The notes: a model not told the origin generated them from the sequence alone. Counted from the first letter of the stretch, positions 32,346-45,374 are shown. The stretch: DNA of 64,000 bases from Cryptomeria japonica (GCF_030272615.1 NC_081412.1:20995932-21059931); one strand, 5' to 3'. Numbers and translations: made by a program.

Positions 32346-34207
32346 CAATCAATTCTCTGCCGGAGGGGCAAAAATCCCTAACCTGTCTCTCAAATACTCA
32401 AATGATTCCTTAGACAGTGGTTTAGTGAATGTCTACAATTTGTTCTTTAGTGTTCACATAAACCAATTTGACTTCCTTTTCTTCTACCTTGTCCTTCAGA
32501 AAGTTATACTTTATTGATATATGCTTAGTCTTAGAGTGAAATACCAAATTCTTAGACATGTCAATAGCTAAAAAGTTATCACAGTAGATAACTACCAGTT
32601 CACTATAGTTTACCTTGATATCCTTCAACATTTGCTTCATCCACAAGACAAGTGCAATTAGTTGCTGCTGCAACATACTCAACTTCTATAGTAGATAAAG
32701 AACTGCATGACTGTTTTTTGCTGGTCCATGAAACCAGTTTCTTTCCAAGAAAGAAAGCTCCACCAGAAGTTCTCTTTTTGTCATCAGTATCACCTGCCCA
32801 ATCTGAGTCAGTATATGCACATAGAGTGAAATCATCATTTTTAGAATACCATAAGCCATATTCTATTGTTCCTTGCAAATACGAGAATATCCTCTTTACT
32901 ACACATTCATGATTTTCTTTAGGATTACTTTTATATCTTGAAACAATACTTACTGCATTCGTAATATCCGGTCTAGTCTGAGTTAGATATAATAGACCAC
33001 CAATCATAGACATGTACCTTGTCGGATTTACCGATTTAGAAGCATCCTTGATAGATAATTTCTCACTTGTCACCATAGGAGTACTTACTGGTTTGGAATT
33101 ATCCATACAAAACTTCTTCAACAATTCTCTCAGATACTTAGTTTGACAGATAAAAGTGCCTTTGTTAGTTTGAGTAATCTGCAAACCTAAGAAAAATTTC
33201 ATCTCACCAATCATGGACATTTCAAATTCATTTTTCATATTGTTAGCAAATTCCATGCACAATTTATCTTCTCCTCCAAAAATGATATCATCAACAAATA
33301 CTTCAATAATCAAAATATCATTATCAGTGATCTTATAGTATAAATTACTATCAACACCGCCTTTTGTAAAATCAAGCTTCAAAAGATATTTATCCAACCT
33401 TGCATACCAAGCTCTAGGAGCTTGTTTCAAACCATATAAAGATTTCTTCAATCTGCAAACCATATCTTTATCATTTGTTAGTGAAAATCCATCAAGATGC
33501 TCAATGTATACTTCTTCCTAAATTTTACCATTCAAAAATGCACATTTAACATCCATTTGATAAACCTTATAGTTCTTATAAGCTTCATAGGCAAGAAATA
33601 GTCTAACAACTTCAATTCTAGCTACAGCTGCAAATGTCTCACCATAATCAATTCCTTCCATTTGAGAATATCCTTTACAAACCAATCTAGCCTCGTTTCT
33701 TACAACTTGACCATCCTCATTCAGTTTGTTTCTACAAACCCATTTAGTTCCAATAACATTCTTATTTTTAGGCCGGGGAACTAAAGTCCAAGTTTCATTC
33801 TTCTTTATCTGATCTAATTCATCTTCCATAGCCTTTAACCAATGTTTATCCTTACAAGCTTCAATAACAGTTGCCGGTTCAATTTGAGAAATAAGACATA
33901 CCTCTTCATTAGCTAGTCTCCTTCTAGTCATAACTCCCTTGTTCTTATCTCCAATGATTTGATCTTCAAAATGATTTAATCTTACATACTTTGGTGTCTT
34001 TAAAAATTCAGGTTCACTACTCTGATCATCAGTCACAGTTGAATTTTCTGATGGTGTTGATGTAGCTATCTTAGCTTCCTGTACCAGTTGAGGCATTGTT
34101 GGTGCAGTTATGATCATTTCCACTATCAGTTCCCTGTTGTATGATATAGAATTATTTCTGTACTTCTCATCCACTTTCACATTAGCACTCTCAACAATTT
34201 TCTGCAA
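32346..34207 (-). pseudogene. Copia-E reverse transcriptase and RNase H
   Basis: Minus strand. After an IN/RT linker (34207 to about 33960) comes the RT: TWTLVPRPKNKNVIGTKW, GIDYGETFAAVARIE, VYQMDVKCAFLNG, a stop near 33518, [15 protein letters not shown], the catalytic EVFVDDIIFGG and SMIGEMKFFLGLQI. RNase H: SDWAGDTDDKKRTSGGAFF, KKLVSWTSKKQSC and EYVAAATNC, a frame change near 32640, then YCDNFLAIDMSKN and VNTKEQIVD to about 32350. The catalytic box is intact. Confidence 0.9.
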
Positions 34208-35130
34208 TCTTTTTTATAAAATCTATATGCTTTTCTCTAAATTGAGTATCCAAGAAATATCCCTTCATCACATCTAGGATCAAAATTTCCAGTTTAATCA
34301 TCTCTTTTGATATAGCATTTACTTCCAAAATTTTTGAAATACTTAACAGTAGGTGTATGTCCAAACCATAGTTCATAAGGGGTCTTACCAGTTTCACTTT
34401 TGATGTGAACTCTGTTGAATGTGTAGACTGTTGTACTCACTTCTTCTCTCCAGTAGATATGAGGCAATTTGGCTTCCATCATCATAGATCTTGTTGCATC
34501 CAGAATGGTTTTGTTCTTTCTTTCCACTACTCCATTTTGCTGATGAGTCCTAGGTGCAGATAGTTGTCTCCTGATTCCATTTGTCTCACAATAACTGCTA
34601 AATTCATGAGAAGTGAACTCACCTCCTTGATCTGATCTTAGACATTTGATTTTCAAACCAGTTTTAGTTTCAACCTTTGCTTTAAAGATCATGAATTTCT
34701 TAAAAGCTTCAGACTTCTCCCTTAGAAAAGTCACCCACATCATTCTAGAATATCAATAATAGACATTAAATACCTATCACCTTGAAAGCTTCTAGTCCTT
34801 GTTGGACCACATAAGTCAGTGTGAATCAAGTTAAGTACATCATTAGATTTATCATGTATGCTCTTAAAAGAACTTCTAACTTGCTTACCCAATTAACATT
34901 CCTTACATACCAAATTATGAGGCTTCATAATCTTAGGTATATCTCTAACTGCCTTAGTTGAACTGATCTTAACAATACAATCAAAATTAACATGACACAA
35001 CCTCTTATGCCATAACCAACTCTCATCAATATGAGCAATTAAGCATGTCTTATTACCAGTGTTCAAGTGAAAGATATTACTTCCATTCTGAATACTGGTT
35101 GCAATCTCCAAACCAGTCTTGTTAATGATT
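34208..35130 (-). pseudogene. Copia-E integrase
   Basis: Pre-integrase zinc region ESWLWHKRLCHVNFDC with C-xx-C near 34900. The core has IHTDLCGP (first Asp kept), MMWVTFLREKSEAF, KCLRSDQGGEFTSHEF and QQNGVVERKNKT, so all three DDE residues are present. The stretch is cut by frame changes near 34745, 34300 and 34205. The C-terminal part (YELWFGHTPTVKYFKNFGS) is retained. Confidence 0.85.
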
Positions 35131-36544
35131 TTGCATTTTCTATGTTTAAACTGAAGTTAGAAACCCTTGTCCACCAATTGACCAACACTCAAAAGATTGT
35201 TCTTTAAACCTTCTACACAATAGACATTATAATTATTATGCTTGTCATCCAAAGAAATAATACCTCTACCTTTGATCATACATGCTTTGTGATCTCCAAA
35301 TCTGACTTGACCACCATTGTATTCTTGTAGGGACAAAAATTTCCCTTTATCTCCAATCATATGATGTGAGAATCCACTATCAATAACCCATTCATCCTTA
35401 TCTTCAACTTTTGCTGCCAGGGCTTTTTCTTCATTCTTGATATCCAGTTCTGGTTCATCTTCCTTCAAAGCATAGAACACCCATTCCTTTCCATTGCCAG
35501 ATCCACTAGAAGAGTCTTCTACCGGTTCATCCCTAGAGTCATCAGTTACTCCTTCCTCATCTACTATGTAGCATTGTTTACTTTTCTTGAATCTATATCT
35601 ATTTTGGTTAGGCTTAAAAGTTTTCTTAACTCTTTCCTCAAACCTTGCATTCCTTTCAGGACATCTAGATAGAAAATGTCCAATCTTATTACATGCAAAA
35701 CATTTAAAAGGTGCTTTTCCTTATACTTACTTCCTATAGGTCCTTTAGGTACTCTTCTAGCAAATAAGGCTTCAAGTTGCTCAATTTCTTGATCTTCTTT
35801 CCTCATGTCCTCCAATTATTTTGCATATAACACTTTCCAATCACTTTTGCCGGTAGATGATGATGATGATGCATGAAAAGAAGGTTCAGAATTTACAGCT
35901 CCAGAAGATCCAAATTCTTCAAGCTCAAAAGAAGATAATTTCCCAATTAGAATGTCTTTGTTAACTAAAGTGTTTGCCATTGTTCTTAACTCATTAATTG
36001 CAATTGCCTCCATCTTGTAAGCCGGTGGAAGGGCTCTCAAGAGTTAGGAAACTATTTCATCTTCACTTAGAAATCCTCCACAACATTGAATTCTCATAAA
36101 AATATCATTTACTCGTTTAGTAAATACAACAATTCTTTCATTATCTTCCATTTTGAAGTTTTCATATCTTACCCGGTAACTATCAAGTTTAGCAATTTTG
36201 ATAGTAGGGTCACCTTCATTTAGAGTTTTCAATTTATCCCACATAACCTTTGTCGATGATTTATTAGTCAATCCCATGATTTTCTGATCAGTAAGTGTAC
36301 AGAAGAGGGCTTCTATAGCTCTACAATCATTTTTAATATTCTTATCCAAGTCTGCAGGAGCAGGATTGCCAGATGCCAGATCATAAGGTGTGTATCCTTT
36401 CTCAGTGATCTCCCAAATATCCTTTCCAAGACATCTAAGATGAGTCTCCATTCAAATTTTCCATATCTCATATTTTGTTCCATCAAGCTTAGGGATTTCT
36501 CTTCTGAAAATAGTTGTCGGTGGATTAGAAGTGTTAGCTTCCAT
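35131..36544 (-). pseudogene. Copia-E gag and protease
   Basis: ATG near 36544 (MEANTSNPPTTIF, then PKLDGTKYEIW) starts a copia Gag. Stops lie at about 36453, 36042 and 35816. One knuckle (CFACNKIGHFLSRC, near 35660-35705) falls in a shifted frame. Retropepsin: EWVIDSGFSHHMIGDKGKF (35400-35350; the usual Cys after DSG is Phe). The pre-integrase LLSVGQLVDKGF ends near 35157. This Gag lacks the long coiled-coil/multi-knuckle extension seen in Copia-B. Confidence 0.87.
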
Positions 36545-36588
36545 AGGATCTACCTCAAGCGGTTAAGCTTGTACAAAAGAGGACCAAA

Positions 36589-36600
36589 GCTTTGATACCA
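36589..36600 (-). promoter_or_regulatory. Copia-E primer-binding site (one mismatch)
   Basis: Reads TGGTATCAAAGC on the minus strand against TGGTATCAGAGC; two bases from the LTR end. Confidence 0.85.
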
Positions 36601-36602
36601 AT

Positions 36603-37834
36603 TGTTAGGATAACCAGTGAACAACTATGAGGGGGGCGCGGGGGGGGGGGGGTGAATAAGTTGTTAACAAATTATAACATTTAATCCACAATATAACCTT
36701 AAACCGGAGCACATAAATACTCAAATATTGATAAAGCAGAAAACAAATGTTGGTAGACACATATATCGGTAAACAATGTATCAATAATTAAAACCCAGAA
36801 AGGGAAAAACCTCGATGGGAAGCCTACCCACAATCAGATGATACTTGTGTAGAAAATATGTGTTACAATGAGGGGTCTGTACATGTAGGAAGGAAAACTG
36901 CCTAGAGTGTACTGCTCATTACAAAAGAGTCTCACTGACTACAAAGGTTAAAACCACCTCAAGATAAATGAATAACAATCCAATAGAGTGAACTTCCAGA
37001 GAAAGCATCTACCATGCTTGATTACAGTCCCAGTTAAGGTCCATACCGAAGGCCTTTGACCTCTTCTTTAATCCCAATTCGATCACCTATGATCGACCTG
37101 ATCCTTCGCATAAGATATTACAATTCATGACCACAATACCCGATCTACAATGAGATCTTACAATCATTTATACCAACCCTAAGACCTAAACCAACTAGGT
37201 TGGCCACCTAAAAGATATTACAATAAGATCATTACATAAATTTATTTTACAATGGTATGCCATGTCGGCTTAAGACCAAAACAACAATTACAAATCCATA
37301 AATCATCCCAAAACATCCTGGTAACATGTGGAGTACACATTAACATGATACTGGTCCATAACCTAGATAGGCACTGGACCTATTTTGAGTCCACCACGCT
37401 AAAGAAATGTCTTCAAGTAGTTGAAGAATGATCAAAGAACATCTTCAACATCATGAAATCCATCTAGAAGCTGCACCAACACCACTTATGCATTCTGTCA
37501 TGATTCCTGAGTGAAAGCTCTACCGATAAAACCTTAAACCAATGCTGGTAAGGGTTTACAAGAGTGTATGATAGCATCCGATTACCAAGTCAATACCAGC
37601 TGACCAAAACATGCTCTTGAAAGCATGTATCACATGTAACCAAACATACTCCATAGATCCAAACATGTCGGGAGTGTCCAATAGATAATCTTCTGCTGGT
37701 AACACTAGATCTTCTACCAGTAACCAAAACCTATTTGCCGGTAACCATCCATAACAGCTAGTGTCGATAACCAACCATAATAGCTAGTGTTGACATCAAT
37801 GCAACACATAATAAATTCATCCATAATGCCAACA
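36603..37834 (-). repeat. Copia-E 5' LTR
   Basis: On the plus strand TGTTAGGATAACCAGTGAAC ... AATGCCAACA. The terminal motif carries an expanded G run (14 G plus an interrupted block, 36631-36652). The R/U5 box is mostly deleted (aattaaaacccagaaaggg near 36790). Confidence 0.9.
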
Positions 37835-38922
37835 AATCATTTAACATATCATATTCAAATACCTCATTCATTCTATCATGTCTTTAAATAACATTAATAG
37901 CCCTTATGTTGCTCATCATTATGTGACATTGGCAGCTCACTTACTGGGGGCTCATTGTCATTCATGATGGTACAATTTCAAGTGCAATCATACTTTTGGA
38001 AGCAACAAAATATCCTATTTCTATCTCATCTCTTCTCCCTATGGGGGGCAAGATTGATTTCAAACATCTCTCCTACTTCAGATTAAAATTTCCCCTTTGT
38101 GAAGTAGTGTCTTCTATAAGGATTTATTATTGATTGTAGAGGTGTATTCATATTTGAATTCCCCCTCTCATATTGGAACATGCATCCCTAATGGGGATCT
38201 TAAGTACATATCCTTAATTGGGACCTCTTCCTTGGTGTTGGAAGTCTTTGATCATTCATCAATTTCTTTTTCTTCATTGAGTAGTATCTTTTATTATAAA
38301 CCCTTATATTTTGTGAACGTGCATGTCCCTAATGAGGATCTCTTGCCTTCTTTAGAAGAGTATTTCTATAAATAATATCTCTTTGATTTCATTTCAATCC
38401 TCCATTCTTTTCCAATTTCCTTTATGGAGTTATATTTTTGGATTATATTTCTTGCATTTGTTTCCATTTAAGTATTTCATCTTGTGTTAGAGAGCTCTCA
38501 AATCCTCACACTCTTTATTGTGTTGGAATTGAGGTTTGGTCATCTTTCTTATCAAATGGTTCTCCATTAGTTTTTGATCTTGTATCAATCTTCTTGTGAG
38601 CATTTATCATCAATCTTCTTTCACAATTCGATGTGGTAAACATGATACCCTATTTCAACTCACTAAATTAGTAAGCCGAAACAAGGGGGGCGATATAGCT
38701 ACCCTCTATTTTTCATCACCTTAGTAAGCATTTAGGTGATTTTGTGATTTCATCTAACATGTGGTTTTGTAGGGTGTAGTTCTTAACTGTGTACTACAGA
38801 TACCGGTGGGGGCTTCATTCGACATAACTTGTGGATATATCATTTTTCATGAATGTTTACTTTCCTTTACTTTAGCTTGCATATGCACGTAGTGTCATAT
38901 GACCGCTAAAGTGGGGGCTAAA
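37835..38922 (+). other. Gypsy-G 3' non-coding part with PPT
   Basis: Continues Gypsy-G after Copia-E. Short Leu/Ile-rich ORFs only; I see no RT, RNase H or integrase motif. It ends in gctaaagtgggggctaaa (38905-38922), a PPT directly before a TG-starting LTR. A second G run (aacaaggggggcgatatag, about 38680) may be an extra PPT. Confidence 0.5.
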
Positions 38923-40438
38923 TGTAGCATCGTAAATTGTACACCCTTTCTAGGGTGGTATAATTCTACGCTTAGTTTAGCACCCGCCTTAGTGTGTTTG
39001 CATCTTGCATTGTAATTTCCCTTTAAACATTTAATTAATTAGTTTAATTAAATATAAAGTCATATTTCATCACTCCCCACATCATAAAATTGGGCCCTTT
39101 ACCCTAAGTGTCCCCCTTTTTTATTTTATTCCTCCAATGAATCATAAAATCATAAACCCTAATTATGTCTTATTTCAACCTTCAAGGCCCAATTTCACAT
39201 ATCAAAAGATCTCAAAATTAGCTATAACTTTGGGATTCCCTCTACTATCATCACATCTAACGACCCTAAAATTTTGGTGAAAAGTTGGTCGGATCGGGTG
39301 CACTTTGCACTTGGTCTTCGATATTTTTCCCAAAATTTTGGGAGCATAATACTATGATATTATAATGCTTAACCCCAAGAAATTGGCGAGAAATTCAAAT
39401 CCTAGGTCAGCCTAAAGACAAAATTAAGATCTAGGGTTTCATACATAAGATCTCTCTTTCTTCATTTGAAGACAACTAAAAGCTACAAAAAAAGATTTTT
39501 TAGCGAAAAGAGCTAACGAGCATAAAGGAGCCTTCTATGTAGAGAAAGAGAAACCTGTGTGGAGTCTTCAAAAATATTCAACAACATTCATCAAGCATTC
39601 ATCAAGTATTTTTCAAGCATTCATCATCAATTGGGAGCCTTGAAGACATTAAAAAATAATAGGAGATCACTGACTGATGATTGGCTTGTACCCCTCCCTT
39701 GGGGGTTGGGTATGATTTCATGTTGTTCTCATGTCTTTGTATGAGCTTCAATGCATCAATTTTCATACTTACATTCATGCTTTAGATCACTTTTCATCAT
39801 TGATTTAGAGCATTTACTTTGTCAATTACAAGAATTTAGGGTTTACTCTTTAGGGTTGCTCTAGATTGTTTGCATTCATTATAGGGTCTTGCACACATAC
39901 AAGATTCATGCACACACTATTTTATGACCAAAATAGGGGTCTGACTAAGGCAAAACCATACATAGCCACCCAAACCCTCTCTTTTTAGTTGCAGGTGCAG
40001 AAACAGGTACTCGAAAGGCTTCCCAGATTAGCAAAAGGCACAAGGACAGTCCCAGGGCTGCAGATTGCCCCAAATCCATCAAGGACGAGGACGTGGAACT
40101 TTGGTTCTTCCTAGGGTAAGGGTGGGGAAATTTGGTCCCCCTTAGTTTTAGTGAATTTTGATAGGGTGAAAGTTCAAGATTGTAGGATTGCAAACCTATA
40201 GTTGTGGCTCTCTGTCAAATCATCAAGGACAGGGGCATGGCACCTTGGTCCTGGTCAGTTTGGCTCAGTTTGGCTCAGTTTTTAGCATCAATTACACATC
40301 CAAATTCCTCTCCCTTCTCTACTTTCAGTATCTCAATTTATAATTTGCAAGTGTATTCATTTTTAGTTCATATATGCTTCACTGTTCATCTCAGAGTCTA
40401 GTTGATCAATTTTTCACATCTTATCTTCATATACAACA
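38923..40438 (+). repeat. Putative Gypsy-G 3' LTR (end uncertain)
   Basis: Begins TGTAGCATCGTAAATTGTAC after the PPT. One possible end is tatacaaca near 40438. Inside are short repeats of cattcatcaag (39585-39625), a repeated segment near 40076 and 40220 (catcaaggacgaggacgtgg / catcaaggacaggggcatgg), and a tandem tggctcagttt (about 40260-40282). No second LTR copy is in the window, so the length is a guess. Confidence 0.45.
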
Positions 40439-40597
40439 AGAGGATTAGAAAACCTAAGAGATAATCCTTGGATTTCTCTTTCTCACAAGAAGTAGCCAAA
40501 GTGATCTATCTCCCTAGGCTCTTTAATATTCCCAATGTGTTGGCTAAAGTGGGATTAGATCCTAGTCGCTCGGTCTCACTTTTTCCCCTCCACAATG
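40439..40597 (+). other. Unassigned junction between Gypsy-G LTR and Copia-C
   Basis: 160 bp of unknown origin. The ORF that starts at 40468 only becomes recognisable at about 40598, where Copia-C integrase sequence begins. Confidence 0.4.
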
Positions 40598-42586
40598 AGA
40601 AATATGAAGTATTAGACAAATTCAAGATATTGAAAGAAAATGTTGAGACCGAGTCAGGATTAAAGGTGAAATGTATGAGATCTGATAGAGGTGGATAATT
40701 CTATTCCAGTGAGTTTGATTCATTATGTGAGAAGAATGGGATTAGAAGATAATTATCTTCTCCTAGAACTGCCCAACAAAATGGAATTGTTGAAAGGAAG
40801 AACAATATTGTCTTTCATGTTGCAAGGACTATGTTGATTGAAGGGAATGTTCTAAAGATCTATTGGAGAGAAGCTATTAGCACTGTTGTTTACACATTCA
40901 ACTGAGTTCATATTAAAGGTGATATTGGTAAGAATCCTTATGAGCTATGGTTTGGTCATGTTCCTGCTGTGAGATATTTCAAAATATTAGGTAGCAAATT
41001 TTATATCAAGAGAGATGATGACATAGGAAATTTTGATGCAATAAGTGATGAAGGAATTTTCTTGGGATATTCTACAAAGAGAAAATCCTACCGGTGCTAC
41101 AACAAGAGACTGAGAAAGATAGTGGAAAGTGCAAATGTGAAGGTGGATGAGAACCTTGGAAAAGAAATCAGAGCTTGCAAATATGATGATGGTCATCACA
41201 TGGTTTTGAATCCTATTCAGTCTGAAGAGTCAAAGCAGAATGATCCAGTAGAGATAGTTAATCCAGATGTTGTCATTGCTAGTGGAGAGGTGCAGGAACC
41301 TAAATTAGAACAATCAGAAGACTCCAAGGTATGTAAGATTCAATCTTTCAGAAAATCAGATTATTGGAGATAAAAAGAAAGTCGTGATGACTAGAAGAAG
41401 GCTAGCTGTTGAAGAGGTATTTTTTATTTCTAAAATTGAACCTAAAAATGTTGTTAAGGCTTGCAAAGATGAAAATTAGATAAGAGCTATGGAAGAAGAA
41501 TTAGATCAAATTGAAAAGAATAACACATGGGAGCTTGTGCCTAGACCTAAAGATAAGAATGTTATTGGTACTAAATGGGTATTCAAGAATAAATTAAATG
41601 AAGTCGGTGAAGTTGTTAGAAATAAGAAAGATTGGTATGAAAAGAATATTCATAGAAAGAAGGAACTGATTATGATTAGACTTTTGCTTAGGTAGCCAGA
41701 CTTGAAGATGTTAGATTGTTGCTTGTATATGCTGCTTATAAAGATTTCAAGATATATCAAATGGATGTCAAGTCAACTGTTTTGAATGGTGATCTTGAGG
41801 AAGAAGTCTACATTGAGCAACCTGATGGATTTTCATTATTAGATGATGTAGACATGGTATGTAAACTAAAGAAATCTCTTTATGGATTCAAACAAGCCCC
41901 TAGAGCCTGGTATGCTAGATTGGATAAGTATTTGTTGAAATTAGTATTTAATAAAGGGACTGTTGATAGTAGTCTATATTTTAAGATTGAGAATGATAGC
42001 ATCTTGGTTGTTGAAGTCTTTGTTGATGATGTTATCTTTGGAGGAGATGATAACTTGAGCATGAAGTTTTCTAGTGATATGCAAAAAGAATTTGAGATGT
42101 CTATGATAGGAAAGATGATTTTTTTCTTAGGTTTGCAGATTTCACAGACTAGAAAAGGTATTTTTATATCTCAAACTAAATATGTGAAGGAATTGTTGAA
42201 GAAGTTTGGGTTAGATGAATCTAAATTGATTGGACCTCCTATGGTGAGTGGTTGTAAACTGTCTAAGAATAATGAATCTTTGAAAGCTAATTAGAGTTTG
42301 TAAATATCTATGGTTGGTGGACTGTTATATCTTACTCAAACTAGGTCGGACATTAGGCACACTATGTGCATGGGTGCTAGATACCAAGATGATCCGAAAG
42401 AGAGTCATGTCACTATTGTAAAGAGAATATTCATATATTTGAAGGGGACTGTGGATTATGGTTTGTGGTATCTGAGGAATGATGATTTTTGTTATGTGCT
42501 TAAACTGATGTTGATTAGGTTGGTGATGTTGATGAATGGAAGAGTAGCTTTAGTGGTGCTTTCTTTTTGGGTAAGAAATTGGTTTC
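40598..42586 (+). pseudogene. Copia-C integrase C-terminal half, reverse transcriptase, RNase H start
   Basis: Enters in mid-integrase (EKYEVLDKFKILKENVE; KCMRSDRGG; QQNGIVERKN). Then FGHVPAVRYFKILGSKFYIK, GIFLGYSTKRKSYRCYN, the RT opening [46 protein letters not shown], the catalytic [11 protein letters not shown] and [14 protein letters not shown]. RNase H starts with RIFIYLKGTVDYGLWY and is cut at 42586 inside FLGKKLVS by N3. The gene resumes at 58838 as WASKKQ. Several stops (about 40695, 40753, 40903, 41478, 42292) and frame changes. LTR, PBS, gag, protease and the IN N-terminus are missing. Confidence 0.9.
42582..42586. repeat. Target-site duplication of N3, left copy (GTTTC)
   Basis: Identical to 58833-58837. 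Removing N3 and one GTTTC restores the RNase H sequence GKKLVSWASKKQ of Copia-C. Confidence 0.96.
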
Positions 42587-43713
42587 TGATGAATACTAAG
42601 AGTGGGGGGGGGAATTAGTATACACAATAAGCTTAATAAAACCTTAAACAGTTTAACTGCAGACCGGTGAAGCAGGTTAAACAATAACTTGATTAGAACA
42701 AAAACAAGCCAGATAGCAAATAAAGAATTCACCCACAAAAGTGCAATCACCACAACACAAGATGTTTTTGACATGGAAACCTAAATGGGAAAAACCATGG
42801 TCAGTAAAACTCACAAGTCAACTATCTACAGAATACTAACCAGATCGGTTAAGGTCTTACAATGTTCTTCACCAGAACATATCCTATTAGGAGTCCAGAT
42901 ATTTGTTAGGAGATAAGTCCTGTTAAAGAATACCCTATTAAAGAATTTCAAATTCACAACTTTGAACCACCTTGTTAGATGTTTTACAATAGGCTTGGCT
43001 GGGCCTACCCGGTTAAGGGTTTCAAACTTGTCGAAGATTTTAGTAATCAACAAGTGAATGATCTAGATAGGAGCACATAATGCTTGATTAGATCCTTGAC
43101 AATTCCTTGTTAATGCATTCAAGCATTACTTCAGTCTTCTATGTTTTGCACTCTCAATCTCAGTCACGAGATACCTTTTCTCGATCAAACCTAATATTTT
43201 TACAAAAGCTTTGCACACAACTTCTCTTCTCTATATCTAAAACCCTAGACATGATACCCTTATATAGGAACTTGATTTCATGTCAGTCCAATAAGATTAG
43301 ACTACAATTTCCTAGGTGCAATGCATCTAGACACATTTGGTAACACAACACAAAAACATCGCCATAGTGTCGGTGGATGGTAACTCATCACACATTACAT
43401 CTATACCGGTTAATTAAATATATCGATCACCAGTTAACAAGTGAAGACTGGAAAACTAGAACATAGTTGTTCTGATCAAAAGATTAACTTCCGCTCGAGG
43501 TCTTCGTTCAGCTTGAGATCTTCATACCACTTGGGGTCTTCGGTAATACTAAGACTAGTAAGCATTTTCTGTACAACACTGATAGTCTTTAACAAACAAA
43601 GACTATACATACAATACCAATTAGAATAGCTACTAGTTGAGAATAATTCATACTTCAAATAAGTGTGTGTCCATCAATGACAATCACAACTAAACATCAT
43701 CAAAATACCAACA
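42587..43713 (-). repeat. N3 3' LTR (left, complete)
   Basis: On the plus strand TGATGAATACTAAGAG ... AAAATACCAACA. Terminal motif aagagtgggggggggaatta at 42596-42615; R/U5 box near 42751-42800. From 42751 on it is collinear with 51537-52499 but about 6% different (hand count). Confidence 0.92.
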
Positions 43714-43900
43714 AGCTCCCCCTTTGGCATTGATGGCAACACTTAGGAAATTTTTTGACATCCAAGTGCTAAAACAGACAAAAAAAGATGCCATGAGCAA
43801 AATTACTCCCCCTAAGAATATACACTACTCCCTTTGCAAAAAAAAATTACAAGTATGTGCAAAATACTTGTCAAAATTTGATAGATACACTACTCCCCCT
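42751..43900. repeat. 1150-bp direct repeat flanking Copia-D, left copy
   Basis: Exactly as long as 51537-52686. It ends where Copia-D begins, and the right copy begins where Copia-D ends. It comprises 963 bp of LTR (about 6% different between copies) and 187 bp of internal pre-LTR DNA (43714-43900, only two differences). Confidence 0.85.
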
Positions 43901-45374
43901 TATGTTTAGTACAGATGCTAAGCTTAACAAGATGAGAGGGGGGGGGGGTGAATCATACAAACTTAATCTTCCATAATAATAATAGATTCCACCTTGGTAA
44001 ACTTTATTAGAAAAAATTGTAAAGCATGCAGACTCATAAACAGATAAGATCACACAACATATAACACCAGATTTAATGTGGAAACCCAAATAGGGAAAAA
44101 CCACTGTGGGATTTCAGACCCACTAAGAAATATACTCTTCTAGAGTATGCTCAGTTAAAAGCAAATCCTGTTAAAGATTACAAACACATTGCTAGATGTG
44201 ACCCGATTAAGGGATTTCCCTCAGATCTGTTAGGATCTTCACCTTGTTAGAGGTGGCCTTGTTAAAGGGTTTCAAATACTCAATTTGAATGTCACCTTGC
44301 TAGAGGGTTTTACAAATAAGACTGTTAAGTCCACTCGGTTAAGAGATTTTTTGTCACTTCACAAAATAACAGTAATAAAATATATCTGCAACTTCACATC
44401 TACAAATGCTAAAGCAGATTCTTATTTGCTCAATATAATCTTAGTCATAGGACTTATCTTGTCTCTCTACTGGGCTCTATACTCTGTTATCAAAATAGAT
44501 CTTCAAGCTTCTGTGCTCAGTAATCACTATGTAGCATTCCTGTGCTTGCACTTGCCCACATGCATTGTTTATCAACAGTTCTTTATTTATAAACAATTTG
44601 CCAACCATTTAATCTCCTTGATCACATTTCCCATGATCAATCATAGCCATCAGATCTTCAAACTCGACCAGGTTCAATGTATCCTTCGATCTGAAAATGT
44701 TTTACCTTGCCTTGGAACTTGCATATATTTTTTGGAACTTGTGCTAAGGTATTGCGGTTCAATCTGAGTTGTAGATCTTCCTGTCGATCTTTCATTGCCA
44801 TAGATTCTTTAACAAACTTCATGCATGGCTTACCAATCATTTAATCAACTCCAACTCATCAGCTTCCTTCATTAAATAATGCTTTTATACATTTAAAGCA
44901 TTCTGTTATTACTCGGTAGACATTTCTGCCTTCATTAACCGATAGCGATAACCTTAGGGTTTATCGACTAGGTTTTTTGCTCGGTAACATAGTATAGTAT
45001 TAACCTTACAAACAATAGCATATGTAGGATATCAAAACAATCTAAACATCATGATCTCATCATTGTCTAACTCGGTAATAGTTGCCCATTGAATAACTTA
45101 TTCCTCCCTTTATTCATTACATTCTTTCTGTGTCTTTTACCGACATCTTAACTCTTTTCAAAACATACTTCTTAAGATATGGCAACATCATACTGAATCA
45201 GAAAATCAATTTCTTGACATCAATGAAAAAATAATAATGTTAAGACAGTGAACATCCTTAATCAATTATATCCATAGTCATCAACAACCTTCTCATTATC
45301 CTTATTGAAATACCAACAATCTCTTATTGTAATTGGAATGCCAACAATCTCCCTTGTCTATTATAATACCAACA
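43901..45374 (-). repeat. Copia-D 3' LTR (18 bp trimmed)
   Basis: Starts at tatgtttagtacag, equal to position 19 of the other LTR. The first ~866 bp match 50033-50897 with only two substitutions and a G-run length change. The remaining ~600 bp differ by clearly more than 5%, with an indel of about 30 bp near 44925. Ends ataccaaca. A 160-residue open frame at 44285-44767 is identical to one at 50415-50897, which reflects the conserved DNA and not a gene. Confidence 0.9.

Larger units (their letters stand above)
22965..37834 (-). mobile_element. Copia-E: minus-strand Ty1/copia element containing N2
   Basis: Right (5') LTR 36603-37834, PBS at 36589-36600, gag to RNase H running leftward to about 32350, PPTs 31990-32200, left (3') LTR 30914-31989 plus 22965-23176, split by N2. 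Outer flanks are gatca (22960-22964) and aatca (37835-37839), a TSD with one change. Genes have several stops and frame changes. It is inserted into Gypsy-G. Confidence 0.9.

Noticed and set aside
37556-37774. Small ORFs within the LTRs (for example 37556-37774, 23210-23410, 29769-29969)
   Set aside because: They fall in LTRs, have no motifs, and recur between copies only because the LTRs are homologous.
44285-44767. 160-residue ORF identical to one at 50415-50897
   Set aside because: Both lie in the two LTRs of Copia-D, opposite to the element's coding strand. Identity is explained by LTR homology, and there are no protein motifs.
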